64,000 nt of DNA from Stemphylium vesicarium (taxonomy: Eukaryota > Ascomycota > Dothideomycetes > Pleosporales > Pleosporaceae). A program made the translations under genes and the position numbers. Below, piece after piece: positions 46,312-56,145 of this stretch. The stretch lies in the NCBI GenBank assembly GCA_004380135.1, contig QXCR01000129.1:32143-96142 (forward strand), in the 5' to 3' direction. Numbering within the stretch: the stretch's first letter is position 1; each line of letters opens with the position of its first letter. The notes beneath the pieces were generated by a model. It saw only the letters and a list, made by a program, of their open reading frames with translations. It had not been told where the DNA came from and ran no database searches.

Positions 46312-46811
46312 GTATGCAATGATGCGGCCGACGGTGAACTGTACCCAGGCGTGCGACGTGAATTCGACTAGCGACGCGGTCAATTGATGATCAGAATCTT
46401 GGCATGTGACTACTTCGAAACGTACTGATCACTGCAACGATCTGGATGAGAGCCGCCAGGTACATGGTCTGTTTGAATTCCAATCCCTCAATCGCGCGCT
46501 CTGTACCAAAACAGCCGCAAGTTTTGCTAATCCATGGCAAAGAGTTCATCAAGGCCTTATGTGTTGCTGGAAGTGTGTAGGTGCCATCACTCTCCACACC
46601 AAAACGACCCACGAACGACGGGAGCGCCTGAAGAGAGCCGAAGGAACCAGTGTCTCTACATTCAAGGTTTGTCAGCAAGGAACCCTCTGGCTCAAATGAC
46701 CTGGAGTACGCGGAAGCCGACTTACAAACCAAAAAGCACAGCACCTTGTAAGAACACAAGGACACTGAAGACTAGAGTGAAGGTAGACTGGTCTCGAATT
46801 GCCGAGCCCAT

Positions 46812-47464
46812 CGCCTGATTTGAACGTGGGATTGGGAAATGCCTTTGCGACTGGACTCAATATATTGCAGTTCGACAGTAATGGAGCTTTTGGATTCGTA
46901 AAATCTCATCAGCGCGTAACTCGCACAAGATGATTTGGATGCTAGGAAGGACTAAAGATGGGTCTAATACAGCCGCCATCTGGGGCGGCAGAAGTCAGAC
47001 TGGAGCCGCGACATGGGGTTGCCTGAGTCGTAAATCAGCGAGTTCCGAGCCGTCAAGAGCCGAGATCCGCACCACTGAAAATGTAGCCGGTAGCGCCAAC
47101 CCCAGTCCATCACTGTGCTAGTCAACGCTCCTGTAGGTCGTATCTCTCTTGGATGCATCCCGCATATATTCAATCGCATGCGCCACGTAAACATGTTTCA
47201 TACTCGTACGCACATTCACATCCGAACTGATGCGCATCGTGAAGACGCGCTATGACGTATATCGGGGGCAGTCACATTTTTGGTCTTTTTAGACATTAGA
47301 GGTTGAGACTGCGAGATTCGGCATCCTCAAGATTAAGTGGGATTCAGTGCCTGAGGATATTTGCTCTTCATTTCCACCTGATCATAGGAGAGATGCAGAA
47401 CGACATTCATAGTGATTACCGAACAGTAGAAAATTTCGCGCATCAGCCTAGTCAGCACGGCGGC
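46812..47464. other. intergenic between two pseudogenes
   Basis: Upstream of the porter and downstream of the regulator, both leftward. No coding signal seen. Confidence 0.5.
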
Positions 47465-49573
47465 TCAAAGTTCGAATTGCTCTCTTCCCATGGGGGCGTT
47501 GGTCAAGAAACAGTCAAGCTTTCCGTTCATGTCAAACTGGGAACCTGGTGCCGAGTATTCCAATGGCCATGCTGGAGGATAGGAGGTGTCTGGTCCCAAG
47601 TTGATGCAATCGTTCCACGCCTGCTCATTGAAATCACGTGTGGTGTCTGCAAGAACAACACACGGTGGATCTACCACATCAAGATGTTGCTGCTCTTGCT
47701 GTAAATGGATTTGTCGCGGATGTGAAGACGATCGGGTACCATGAGACGGGACGTCACTAGTTTTAGCGGCAACTTGGGGCTGTAAAACATTGTATTCGTC
47801 AACGCCCGCCCAGGATTGGCGAGCGAGAAGAAGGATCTCCTACTCCTGTGTCATCGGCAGATTTATGGGTTCGTTGGGCGAAACAGGCGGATGCAGGGGA
47901 CTGCACACATCCTGAGCGTGCAGGACTAGAATTGTCACTGCTTCCAGCGATACCCATCGCGAAGATACTGTACCGGCCCAGTACATGATCCTTCTGTATC
48001 TGACTAGTCACAGGTGCTTCCTTATCAACAGTGGCTGTCTTTGGTTGATGGGGATCGATCTTGATCTCTCGTTCTACCATGACTCTTACATCATTCTCAA
48101 CGACTGCAGCTATAGGGGCAATCGAAGCAAGATCTTGGATATAAGAAAGATTGCTTTCGCAGAGATCTTCGATTGCCTGGCTGTCCAGTGATACAGGCTC
48201 TTCCGAGAGCGGATCGGTCAATACAATGTAAAGTCAGAGGCTTCGTACAATCAGGAGGGTCTTCGTGATTTGATAAATGCTGACGCAGTTTGCGGGATCC
48301 AAGGGCGCGAGGTTTCCGGAGAAGTTCAAAGTATTGCTCGCTCGGAGCTCCAGGAGACGCCTCCAGAAAGAGGCCAGTTTCTAGGCATGGAATACAGCCG
48401 AGGACCGCCACCGGCTAACCAAATCTTCCGGGGCATCCTCCAGTAGACCGGATAGAGCACTTTCCCGCAAGACGCCGGGAAGACAAATCCGAAACAAGTC
48501 GCAACAAGCTTGTAAATACCAAATGTGTAGGGACACAAATGCGATGAACCCCGAGCTTGATGAGTGAGCTTGATGTTTCGATCTGTTAGGCATAGGTGGG
48601 AAGGCAAAGCCACACGGAAGCGGCGCATGCTTGTCTCTAGGTCTATAAGAGTAGTGAGTGCTGTTGAATGATCATAAGGTGAACGTGTATATCTTCCAGC
48701 GATAACAGCGACTGAGGTAACTGGACACGATCGCACAGATGGCTTTGCTAAGAATAGGCGGAATATTATCGTTGTAAAGATCATCCAGCATGAAGGGACG
48801 ATGAAAAAAGTCGTAGCCAGGTACATGATAAATGTGAACAAACCAAGCTTCAATGTGCTGTGATAGCACTTCCTTGCTCAGGAATCCTTGATCATAAGCC
48901 AATTGCGGCGTTGAACCCTCGCGAGCCGATGTCATGGCATCAAGGGCAGGCGATGTGGTCGCTACAGGTGCCGCATGTTCGCGCTGGTCAAACGGTCGAT
49001 CGGAGCGCCGTATTGTTGATTGGTATTTAAGATGAGAATGCCGAAATTTGTCTTCTGAATATGAGCATTCAATGCTCCTTTGCTGACATCGTTGACATTG
49101 CGGCTTTTGAACGCCACACTTGCTCTTCCGAGCTCGGCATGCGTGGCAAGCTGTCGCTATTTGACGACGCGTTGTGCCTGCCTCGGTCATTGAATCGGTG
49201 GGCTTACTCAACGACATACTGGGCACGTTTCTGTCGCCGTGGCGTAAAAATGTACAATGGAGTCGAAGCCGACGGCAATTGTGACATGGCGCAGCCCCGC
49301 CAGAACACTTGACCTGATGCTGTTAGATACGACGTACAGAATGTTCCACCACGTCTTGGGTCATACTTTTCGAAGTTTGCAGGTAACGCAGCGGCCAGAA
49401 GCCCGACCAGAATGTGGGTTCTCCATGATCAATTCGCCTTGAATGTGGGACTGATGGGGAGCGAGATCCGGGTGAATAGGTGGAGTTTGCGGAGAATCCA
49501 AGCGAGACGCGTCATTGTCGGAACTCGTCGCTCTGTCTCGGGGAAGCGTCGGGCCAATCATCCAGACGTCCAT
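47465..49573 (-). pseudogene. decayed regulator with two tandem Zn2Cys6 clusters
   Basis: Remnant of a fungal-specific transcription factor. Exon 1 (49573-49367) ends CVTCKLRKV-type; removal of intron 49366-49314 gives a complete cluster, CVTCKLRK joined to VKCSGGAAPCHNCRRLRLHC (C-x2-C-x6-C-x6-C-x2-C-x6-C). About 40 residues later a second complete cluster follows: CHACRARKSKCGVQKPQCQR then CQQRSIEC. The start of the fungal-specific middle domain is present (HIEAWFVHIYHVPGYDFFHR), but most of it is missing before SPYDHSTALTTLI. Lesions: a frameshift near 48560 ahead of SGFIAFVSLHIWYLQACCDL, TAG at 48381-48383, TGA at 48234-48236, another frame change near 47900, and TAG at 47838-47840. The reading then continues cleanly as LLLARQSWAGVDEYNVLQPQ to the natural end FLTNAPMGREQFEL. 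Two stops fit CAG to TAG and one CGA to TGA. A dead gene; its two-cluster layout is unusual. Confidence 0.8.
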
Positions 49574-49656
49574 TTAGCCTCTCGATTTCAACACTAAAAG
49601 GCGCGGCTCTGAGTTCCTAAGAGATAAACTTGGAGGTGATTTGTGGTGTTTGCGCG

Positions 49657-51315
49657 ATGATGACGGGCAAGAAGAACATACTGCTGATGGTCGCCGGCGA
49701 TCTTGGGCGCGATGTCATGGGCTGCTATGGAAACGGCGCGGTCAGTACGCCCAGTCTGAATACACTCGCTGGATCAGGCACTCGGTTCGAACTCACTTTC
49801 GCGTCTACTGCCTCTTGCAGTGGAAGCCGTTCCACCCTTTATACCGGTCTGCATACGCACAATAACAGCACCTAAGGCCTCACCCATGAAAAGAACGGTT
49901 TCCAAACACACCCAGATATAGAAACCGCGCCGCGGATTTTCAACGATTTGGGCTACAAGACTGGCATCATTGGGAAGGTTCATGTTACCCCAGATAGTCA
50001 GTACCCGTGGCAGGTACGAGAAGAAAGCGGGACTCGAAACGTTGCCCATTTCGTAGATCATGCCAGGGCATTCCTGCAGCAGTCGTGCGACGAGGAAGAA
50101 CCATTCTTTCTGACTGTAGGCTTCGTGGACCCTCACAGAGACATCCCGCACCACGGGGAGTTTGGCAACGACGCCGCACACGATACTCGAATCCCAGAGC
50201 GTCGCTTCTCACCGCATGACGTGCTGATACCTACCTGGACCAACAATTTGCCGGAAGTCAGGCAAGAACTGGTAGAATACTATCAAGCCATTCATCGCAT
50301 GGATTGGGGCATCGGTGCAATCCTTGCTCATGTCACTGAGCTCGGTCTCGCAGACAGTACGATTGTTGTCTTCCTGAATGACAACGGACCGCCATTCATC
50401 AACTCCAAAACGACTTTGTACGAGACTGGTGTGAGACTGCCTTTGCTCGTGCGTGCACCGGTATCAAGTCCAGGCATTGTCAATTCCCAAGTGGTGAGCT
50501 GGGTAGATATTTTGCCCACGTTCTTCGACTGGGCCGGTTCCAAGGGACGGCAGCCAGCCGAGGGCTTCTTCACCCCGCGACAGGGTCGTTCCTTCTTGCC
50601 CGTAATCAATATTGCCACACCACAGGCGAACGATGTAGAATAAAGCCGCGTCTTTGGCTCACATATGTTTCACGAAGTGACCAACTATTGGCCTACGCGG
50701 TACATGCGCGGTCGCCGTTACAAATACCATCGAAACGTATGTTGGCGGCTGGAATTCCCTTTCGCGATTGATCTGTATGCTTCGCTATCATTCCAGGCTA
50801 TGCGCAACTCCGGAGACGCGTCGAAGGAAAAGCCCGCCATGGTAGGTCAGCGTACGATGAAAGACTACATCTTCCGGCCACCGGAGGAGCTTTACGGCCT
50901 GGACGATGATCCGGGGCATAAAAGCAAGTTGTTAGAGATGAGGAAAGCATTAGAGCAATGGCAGAACGACACGCAAGACCTTTGGCTGTGGAGAGATGGT
51001 ACTAGCGTGTGGCGGTATCGCATGCACGGATGTCACCGCGATGGCCTGCAAATACCGGATCGTTTTGATTTCGACCCCGAAATCCCGGGATCCTTGATTC
51101 CACGGGTCTGTATGTCGATTTGGATGGCAAAAAGGTGTCGCGAACAGGCCTGGCTGCTGAGAGATGAAGACTCACTGGTGGGTTGGGCTCCAGGAAGTTA
51201 CAACCTTGGAAAGGGCTCAGGGACGCTAGCTGGAATTTACCGCTTTCAGTCGATCGCGCTTACGCCATGGTATCGCATCGTCGCGGCAAAACACCGACAC
51301 TACCCTGGTACATAG
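49657..51315 (+). pseudogene. sulfatase gene with two in-frame stops
   Basis: Alkaline-phosphatase-fold sulfatase (sulfoglucosamine sulfohydrolase/arylsulfatase-like). One frame covers 553 codons, the normal length, broken only by TAA at 49873-49875 and TAA at 50641-50643. The start gives MMTGKKNILLMVAGDLGRDV; the usual pair of metal-binding Asp (VADD) has become Gly-Asp. The formylglycine site region is ASTASCSGSRSTLYTGLHTH, with Cys in C-x-x-S-R. NDLGYKTGIIGKVHV, PFFLTVGFVDPHRDIPHHGE and FLNDNGPPFINSKTTLYETG (metal-binding Asp-Asn) are intact, as is LPLLVRAP. After the second stop, SRVFGSHMFHEVTNYWPTRY and YKYHRN continue the fold. Two stops plus a metal-ligand change make function very unlikely. 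Divergently placed 83 bases from the regulator, it probably shared its promoter. Confidence 0.85.
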
Positions 51316-51828
51316 AAACTGACATACTGCCGGCGTGCAATCAACATTATTCGTTACTAAGACCTAATTACCTCAATATGCTATCCCAATAGTGGAACAG
51401 AACCCCCCCCCCCCCCCCCCCCCACCCCCAAACGGTGATTGTAGAGCTGAGTAAATTGCTTTTGACTGCAAATCCATTGGCCCACCTTTGTGTTCTTCAA
51501 CCTCCGTTGAATCAGACAAATATATCAGCGGGTTGCGAACTCGACCACCTGGCATTCTTGCTTAACCAACCGCAATATTTTCAGTGGGCCACACAGGAAG
51601 AACCTAGGAGAATAGCCTATCTGTTTCGTTATTTCTGTTCCCTTGACCGCTTCGATAGTCTGGGTAAGATTAGCGCTAACCAGCAGTTTATAATGCGCCC
51701 CAGAGCTGCGTCTATCTGCCCTCGTCCTGAGCCACCGAAAACTTGCCCGCTGTCGGATATGCACGATGGAACAAATTAGTATTGAAGAACTGACGTTGAA
51801 TTCAATAGTATGTTGATGTGTTTTCGTA
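51316..51828. other. intergenic with long C homopolymer
   Basis: 513 bases without a gene; contains the 21-base C run listed separately. Confidence 0.5.
51403..51423. repeat. poly(C) run of 21
   Basis: Uninterrupted C homopolymer followed by ACCCCCAAA. Length is likely unreliable in assemblies. Confidence 0.95.
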
Positions 51829-52731
51829 ATGAAAACACTCCATAACAGCATTCAGCAGTCAGCGTCAGCCCCCAACCCCTTGGCACGCGACTGCGCTTCT
51901 AGAAGAAATGATTCTAGCGGTCCAGGATTGCAGACACACAAGCCATTCCCCTTTCTCGGGCTCCCCAAAGAACTTCGACTTATGGTCTACGAGAAGCTTA
52001 CTATCCGAACGGAGCATCGTGTTCACTCACTTCACGGTAGAAGGTGTTCCGTGTACGAATTCACGAATGTTGCTAAGAGCATCCCTGGTATCTCCATCCT
52101 GGCCACCTGCAAGCTCATTCATACCGAGGCGTGCCGGATTCTCAAACCTCTAGTGCAAAAAATCCAGAACGCGCCACCAAAAATGCTTGTCGAGGCTCGA
52201 AGCCTGAATGAAATCTTGCGAAACGACACTCTACCTGTCGTTCTACTTGAGCGTTATTATGAAGGACTGAAGCACAACCCGTACATGAGTTATGAGCAAT
52301 TTCTCTCGCTCGAAGAGAGAAAAAGCCATGAAGAGATAGCAAGTGGCCACTCGAGAGGCTACTGCCTGAATGTACGGCAGCGTAAGAGCAGCGCCGATAC
52401 CTGGACCCGATAAATTCCAATGGAGATCAAGACCATCGATGTTGGCATCACCAACACTACTGGCTACCCTTCAGATCAGCTGCGGCACGACTTGCTCTAC
52501 TACTACTGCGCATACCTTTTCTACCGTATATGTAAGAATCCGCTTTTGCAAGTGAGGGATGTTGTACATCTATTTCCAAACGTTGAAGAAGAAGTGTGGC
52601 AGAACCTGGGTCCCTGGATAGCGGTTAGGGCTACTGAAACGGATGCGGATTTGAATAGGGCTGTGATGAGAGGATCGAGCGTGTCAATGAAAGAATGGCG
52701 TGAAAGCTGGGAAGAAAGTATGAGGCTTTGA
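51829..52731 (+). CDS. F-box/2EXR-like protein, unknown
   Basis: Exons 51829-52371 and 52426-52731 join in phase 0 to 282 residues. The 54-base intron starts GTACGG and ends GGAG/ATC, a weak acceptor, so two separate short proteins remain possible. Residues about 38-60 read FPFLGLPKELRLMVYEKL, the F-box/2EXR-type motif common in large lineage-specific fungal families. ILATCKLIHTEACRIL, which follows, is the usual next helix of that family. The C-terminal half (RHDLLYYYCAYLFYRICKNP, WRESWEESMRL) is helical with no known domain. Fungal proteins of this type are expanded and poorly characterised; some are ubiquitin-ligase adaptors, which cannot be concluded here. Close to the degraded region but apparently intact. 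Confidence 0.6.
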
Positions 52732-53237
52732 GACGGAGTCAATCGCATTGATGGCAGAAATCATGCTGGGAATGAGAAGCGGCCTAGGCTATTCAAGCTG
52801 TGTAGGGTAGATACGCAACGTGACGCAGACGTAGACGCATTCAGGCTGAAGGTCAGCTGCATGTGTACTCACCTAGAAATGTAATGGATACGTTTTAGAC
52901 CTCAGAGAGCCTTGCTCATGTATCAACCGATCAAACCCACGATATGTTCAATGACTTTCCATTTTACTGGGTAGTGAAAGGCTAACCTTTGTTGTGACAA
53001 GAGCAGGAGGGGCATACATGGCAGGCTTCCCGATTGCCAAATCTCATCTGAATCCGACCGTCTGATATAGCCTCAGATCTCTAAGAGCGGAGTTCATGTT
53101 GCTAAGGCACCTTAGTGCCTCCTGTGTGTTTCTCCTGCCTATAAAAGCCTCCCATCCCACCTCACTCTACCCCTCACCATTCGCACACCAGCGTAAATAA
53201 ATGCAACATCCTACTCGTCGCAAGATGTGATTATTTA
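52732..53237. other. intergenic, nothing coding
   Basis: 506 bases. TATAAAAG at about 53140 lies 95 bases ahead of the next start and may be a TATA box. Confidence 0.5.
53138..53147 (+). promoter_or_regulatory. putative TATA box of the following gene
   Basis: CTATAAAAGC sits about 95 bases upstream of the ATG at 53238, followed by C/A-rich leader sequence. A match to the TATA consensus; position is reasonable for a filamentous fungus. Confidence 0.45.
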
Positions 53238-54606
53238 ATGTCGTCCCTAGAATCAGTCACAATGCGCTCTGCAACTACCAATAAAGTAGTCAACACCCTC
53301 CCACCTGTCCGCCGCGTCCCCGACATGCGCAGCGCCGCAGTAAACACTAGTGTCGCCGCCGAACCGATTAGGCCGCTGTACGAGCGGCTCCACCGATCAA
53401 CTTCTTCAAGGACAAAGCCGAGCGCCACTTCGGTGGTGACGAGGTAAAGCAAGCCTGCACCCCGTGTGCAGGAGTCAAAGACAAAGCAAAGCCCTTCGGC
53501 GCGGCGCATCCCCAAGCTGCTTGCGAAAGCTAGAGCTGACTATGAACAGAGTGATGAGCACCCCTTTGCGAAAACGAAAATCCCGAGACCTACGATTGCG
53601 GCGGCGAAACATGCAAGTGTACGACGATGGAGCGAGCTTTGGTCAAGGATGTCAAGTGTGGTGGTTCCGCGGGCAAATGGAGGTACATCAGAGGAGTCGG
53701 CGGAAGAGACAAAGGACACCTTGGGACGACGGGAAAATTTCGAAGAGACCGAGGACAACACCATCGACAACACTTCTCTCATGTTTGACGACAACAGTTT
53801 CGACGAGTCCGTCAGCCCTGATGAGCAGACGACTGAACTCAACATGCTCGGACGAACCCCTGTCTGCATGAAGCGACTCGACCTAGGGCCGAGACGAACA
53901 TGGAGTGTGAGAAGCAAGGTAAGCAAGCTCGGCCGTATCTAGAGCTAGATGGAATGATGACCGACGATACTTAGGCCTACTGGATAGCGCGCCGAAACAT
54001 AGTATACCGCCACTGGAATCTGAGCAGTTCCTCCGAGCCAACGCGACAAAGAAGCCTGCCCGCGACAAGACAACAAAGGCTACGACGACCAAAGTCTCAA
54101 CGCCAGCGAAGAGCATTGAGGCATTTTCAACGACCACAGGAGAGGTTCAAGATGATGAGAGGCCCAAGTATTCAAGGACAACAAAGCCTGGTGGACTGCA
54201 ATCTCGTTCGCGCAAGTCAAGCTCTGCGCCTTTTGTTTGGCGGAGGAGTCTCTCGAAGCCCAAGCCTACTACCTTTAATAAGTCAGTGCCCAACACGAAG
54301 CCTGCTGCCGGGCGTCAACCCGTTCTTCAGCCAGCAAAGAGCATGAAGCCTAGTCAGCGGCCAGTGAGCCACCGGAAACAGAACGTCAACTCGTCAGTGA
54401 GATCAGCCATCCGTCGAACCAACTCCACCGCGCGTACTAAGAAGCAGAGGACTTCCGGAGAAAAGGCGACTACTAAAAAGCAAGTCACTTTCCTCGAAGG
54501 CCCCATCAAGCCCCGCTTCTACGCGCACGATGCCAGCATCAAGGATTCCGCAAACGCTGTTAACGAATGCGAGTCGGCGTTTGAATGGGAGCCCCTTACC
54601 AGATGA
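53238..54606 (+). CDS. basic, disordered protein of unknown function
   Basis: Not recognised. Proposed exons 53238-53435, 53472-53904 and 53975-54606 keep one frame and give 420 residues. The N-terminus is MSSLESVTMRSATTNKVVNT; then a Lys/Arg/Ser-rich region (KTKQSPSARRIPKLLAKARA), an acidic part with NTSLMFDDNSFDESVSPDEQ, and a long Lys/Thr/Pro-rich stretch (ATKKPARDKTTKATTTKVST) ending KQVTFLEGPIKPRFYAHDAS. The composition suggests a nuclear or chromatin-associated protein. Competing frames stay open through the second and third exons, so the splice choices (donors GTGACG and GTGTGA) were made by composition and are uncertain. A further short frame at 54643-54822 may be a decayed or additional exon. 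Confidence 0.5.
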
Positions 54607-56145
54607 TCACACTATCAGACATCCTTCGCAGGTACGGGAGCCATGAAGCTCTTTGAAGGGACCAGCACTGGTTGCCTGACGCTCAGGCGTCGCTTCTTCA
54701 ATCGCTACGCTAGCGTCCAGCGGTACGAGGAACGCCGTCGCAAGGAAGCGGTTGCCAACGGCAAACAGCCAGGTCTGGGTCAACTCGAGTACGGCAATAC
54801 AGATATCAAGATTGCCTTCTAAGCGTCAAAGAAGATCTAGGCTCGCCACATTGGAACGCTGCAAGACCTGAGTGTTATCGGCAAGACCCGCGTACCACCG
54901 GGTAGTCAGGAACGAATGGCCAACCCTGTCTTGATCTTCGGATCATTCAAAGAGCCCTGAGAGCCTGCGTCTATCCCCGCGAAGCCGGTTGCTGCATACA
55001 AAAGGCCTTTGCGCTGACCGCTAACGGGGCCCGAGGCGAAGTTAGAGGCCTTCGCAAACAAGCATCTGGAGCTCCTCCAACCCGTGGACGTGGACCATTG
55101 AACGAGGACCGGGCATGGAGGATATGAAGCAAAGTGGGAGGAATGCAGCGGATTGCTGGCGTCAGAACAAGTCGTGTGAAGCGAAGCCGGCATAGTGGGG
55201 GACTCTGAGGTCGTTGAAAGTGTAAATATTCTTTCAAACGATGATGTTTCATTGGTAAGCTTTCTTTCATTCGCATTGCAAGACTTGCGCTAGCTGCGTC
55301 ACAGGTTCGATCAATCGTAATAAAGTCGGGGCGTCCTTTTCGACAGGGCGGGGCGAGTGGTGGGACCCCGCACATCACGACTATTCATTTCGAAACTTCG
55401 GGAGATCGACACTCCAGCAGGAACTCAGATCAAAGGTTTGGGGAAAAGATGACGGCGAATGCGGGGCTAGATCTGGAGGATGTTATCGTTTCTTCTTTGT
55501 ACTTGGTGTGTCTCGGCCTTGCCTTCTCTGTGATCGGCCCCCGGCGACTAGAGGCACAATCTTCCAGGTAGCGCAACACAATGATTACCCGGTACACCAA
55601 GTCCCCAAAGCACCGATACCCATGTACCGTACTTCGGGGTTTCCAAGGCTCGCACACCCCATCCAGACTATGACCGGCATGACAGAAGGATTATCTCGCC
55701 GAACCGCCAAAGTCTTCAGCTTGGATAACACGGCTTGCAAGTTAGTCCGCCACTTTTCAACTTCGTCCTTCATACGAGTTCATTCCGATCACCAAGCCCA
55801 CGTGTTGACGGCATAATGCCCAGTCTCCGAATATGCGGCAATGCAGGTATCCAGGTTCGCGTACGACAAAGCTACGCTCTGCAGACGCACGTCGCACGTG
55901 TCTCCGTGATTGGTCCATTGTTATCAGGAACGGCTCGACATTAACCTACATCAGGCAGTTGCCGAGAATTAAGCACGGCCACACCAAGGAATGCCAAGGT
56001 CCGCCGTCGTGACCGCAGCGGAGGCGTCCGTCTGGCAAGATTGTCAGCAAAATACATATAGCGACAGCCCGCCGGTATGAGGCCCGATCGCCCAGCTTGC
56101 GCTTCTCGTCTTTCGCTACTTCAATCCCCGGAGACGTAGGTCAAG
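54607..56145. other. 1.5 kb mostly non-coding, one short frame
   Basis: A 59-codon frame at 54643-54822 (MKLFEGTSTGCLTLRRRFFN, then EERRRKEAVANGKQPGLGQL) starts with ATG 37 bases after the previous stop, same strand. It could be the last exon of that gene or a remnant. The rest (54823-56145) shows no gene; CCGGAGACGTAGGTCAAG leads into the nucleotidase start. Confidence 0.4.

Larger units (their letters stand above)
43955..46811 (-). pseudogene. MFS sugar-porter gene split by a transposable element
   Basis: Remnant of a hexose/disaccharide proton symporter of the MFS sugar porter family. ATG at 46811 gives MGSAIRDQSTFTLVFSVLVF; after an intron comes GLDTGSFGSLQALPSFVGRF, then EGLEFKQTMYLAALIQIVAV. 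After a second intron, EFTSHAWVQFTVGRIIAY stops at a 1.08 kb insertion. Beyond the insertion the frame resumes exactly: NAVGLVESVVPAYGAEVSPA (porter loop), IMFVTGIGNLWGAGMSRAYA, VPFTPESPRWLIWKGK. Later pieces are in different frames: NLDRLRPKADAAS, DQGRWLDLFCGNYLRRTW, EQTNGNQFVQSYAATFYVQR, FDITGRRSLMIGF, LYLAAGLGMQEAT and, one base out of register near 44130, FPELKARSLEEVDELSEAKL. At least three frameshifts exist besides the insertion, so the gene is dead. Neighbouring regulator and sulfatase genes are dead too. Confidence 0.88.
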
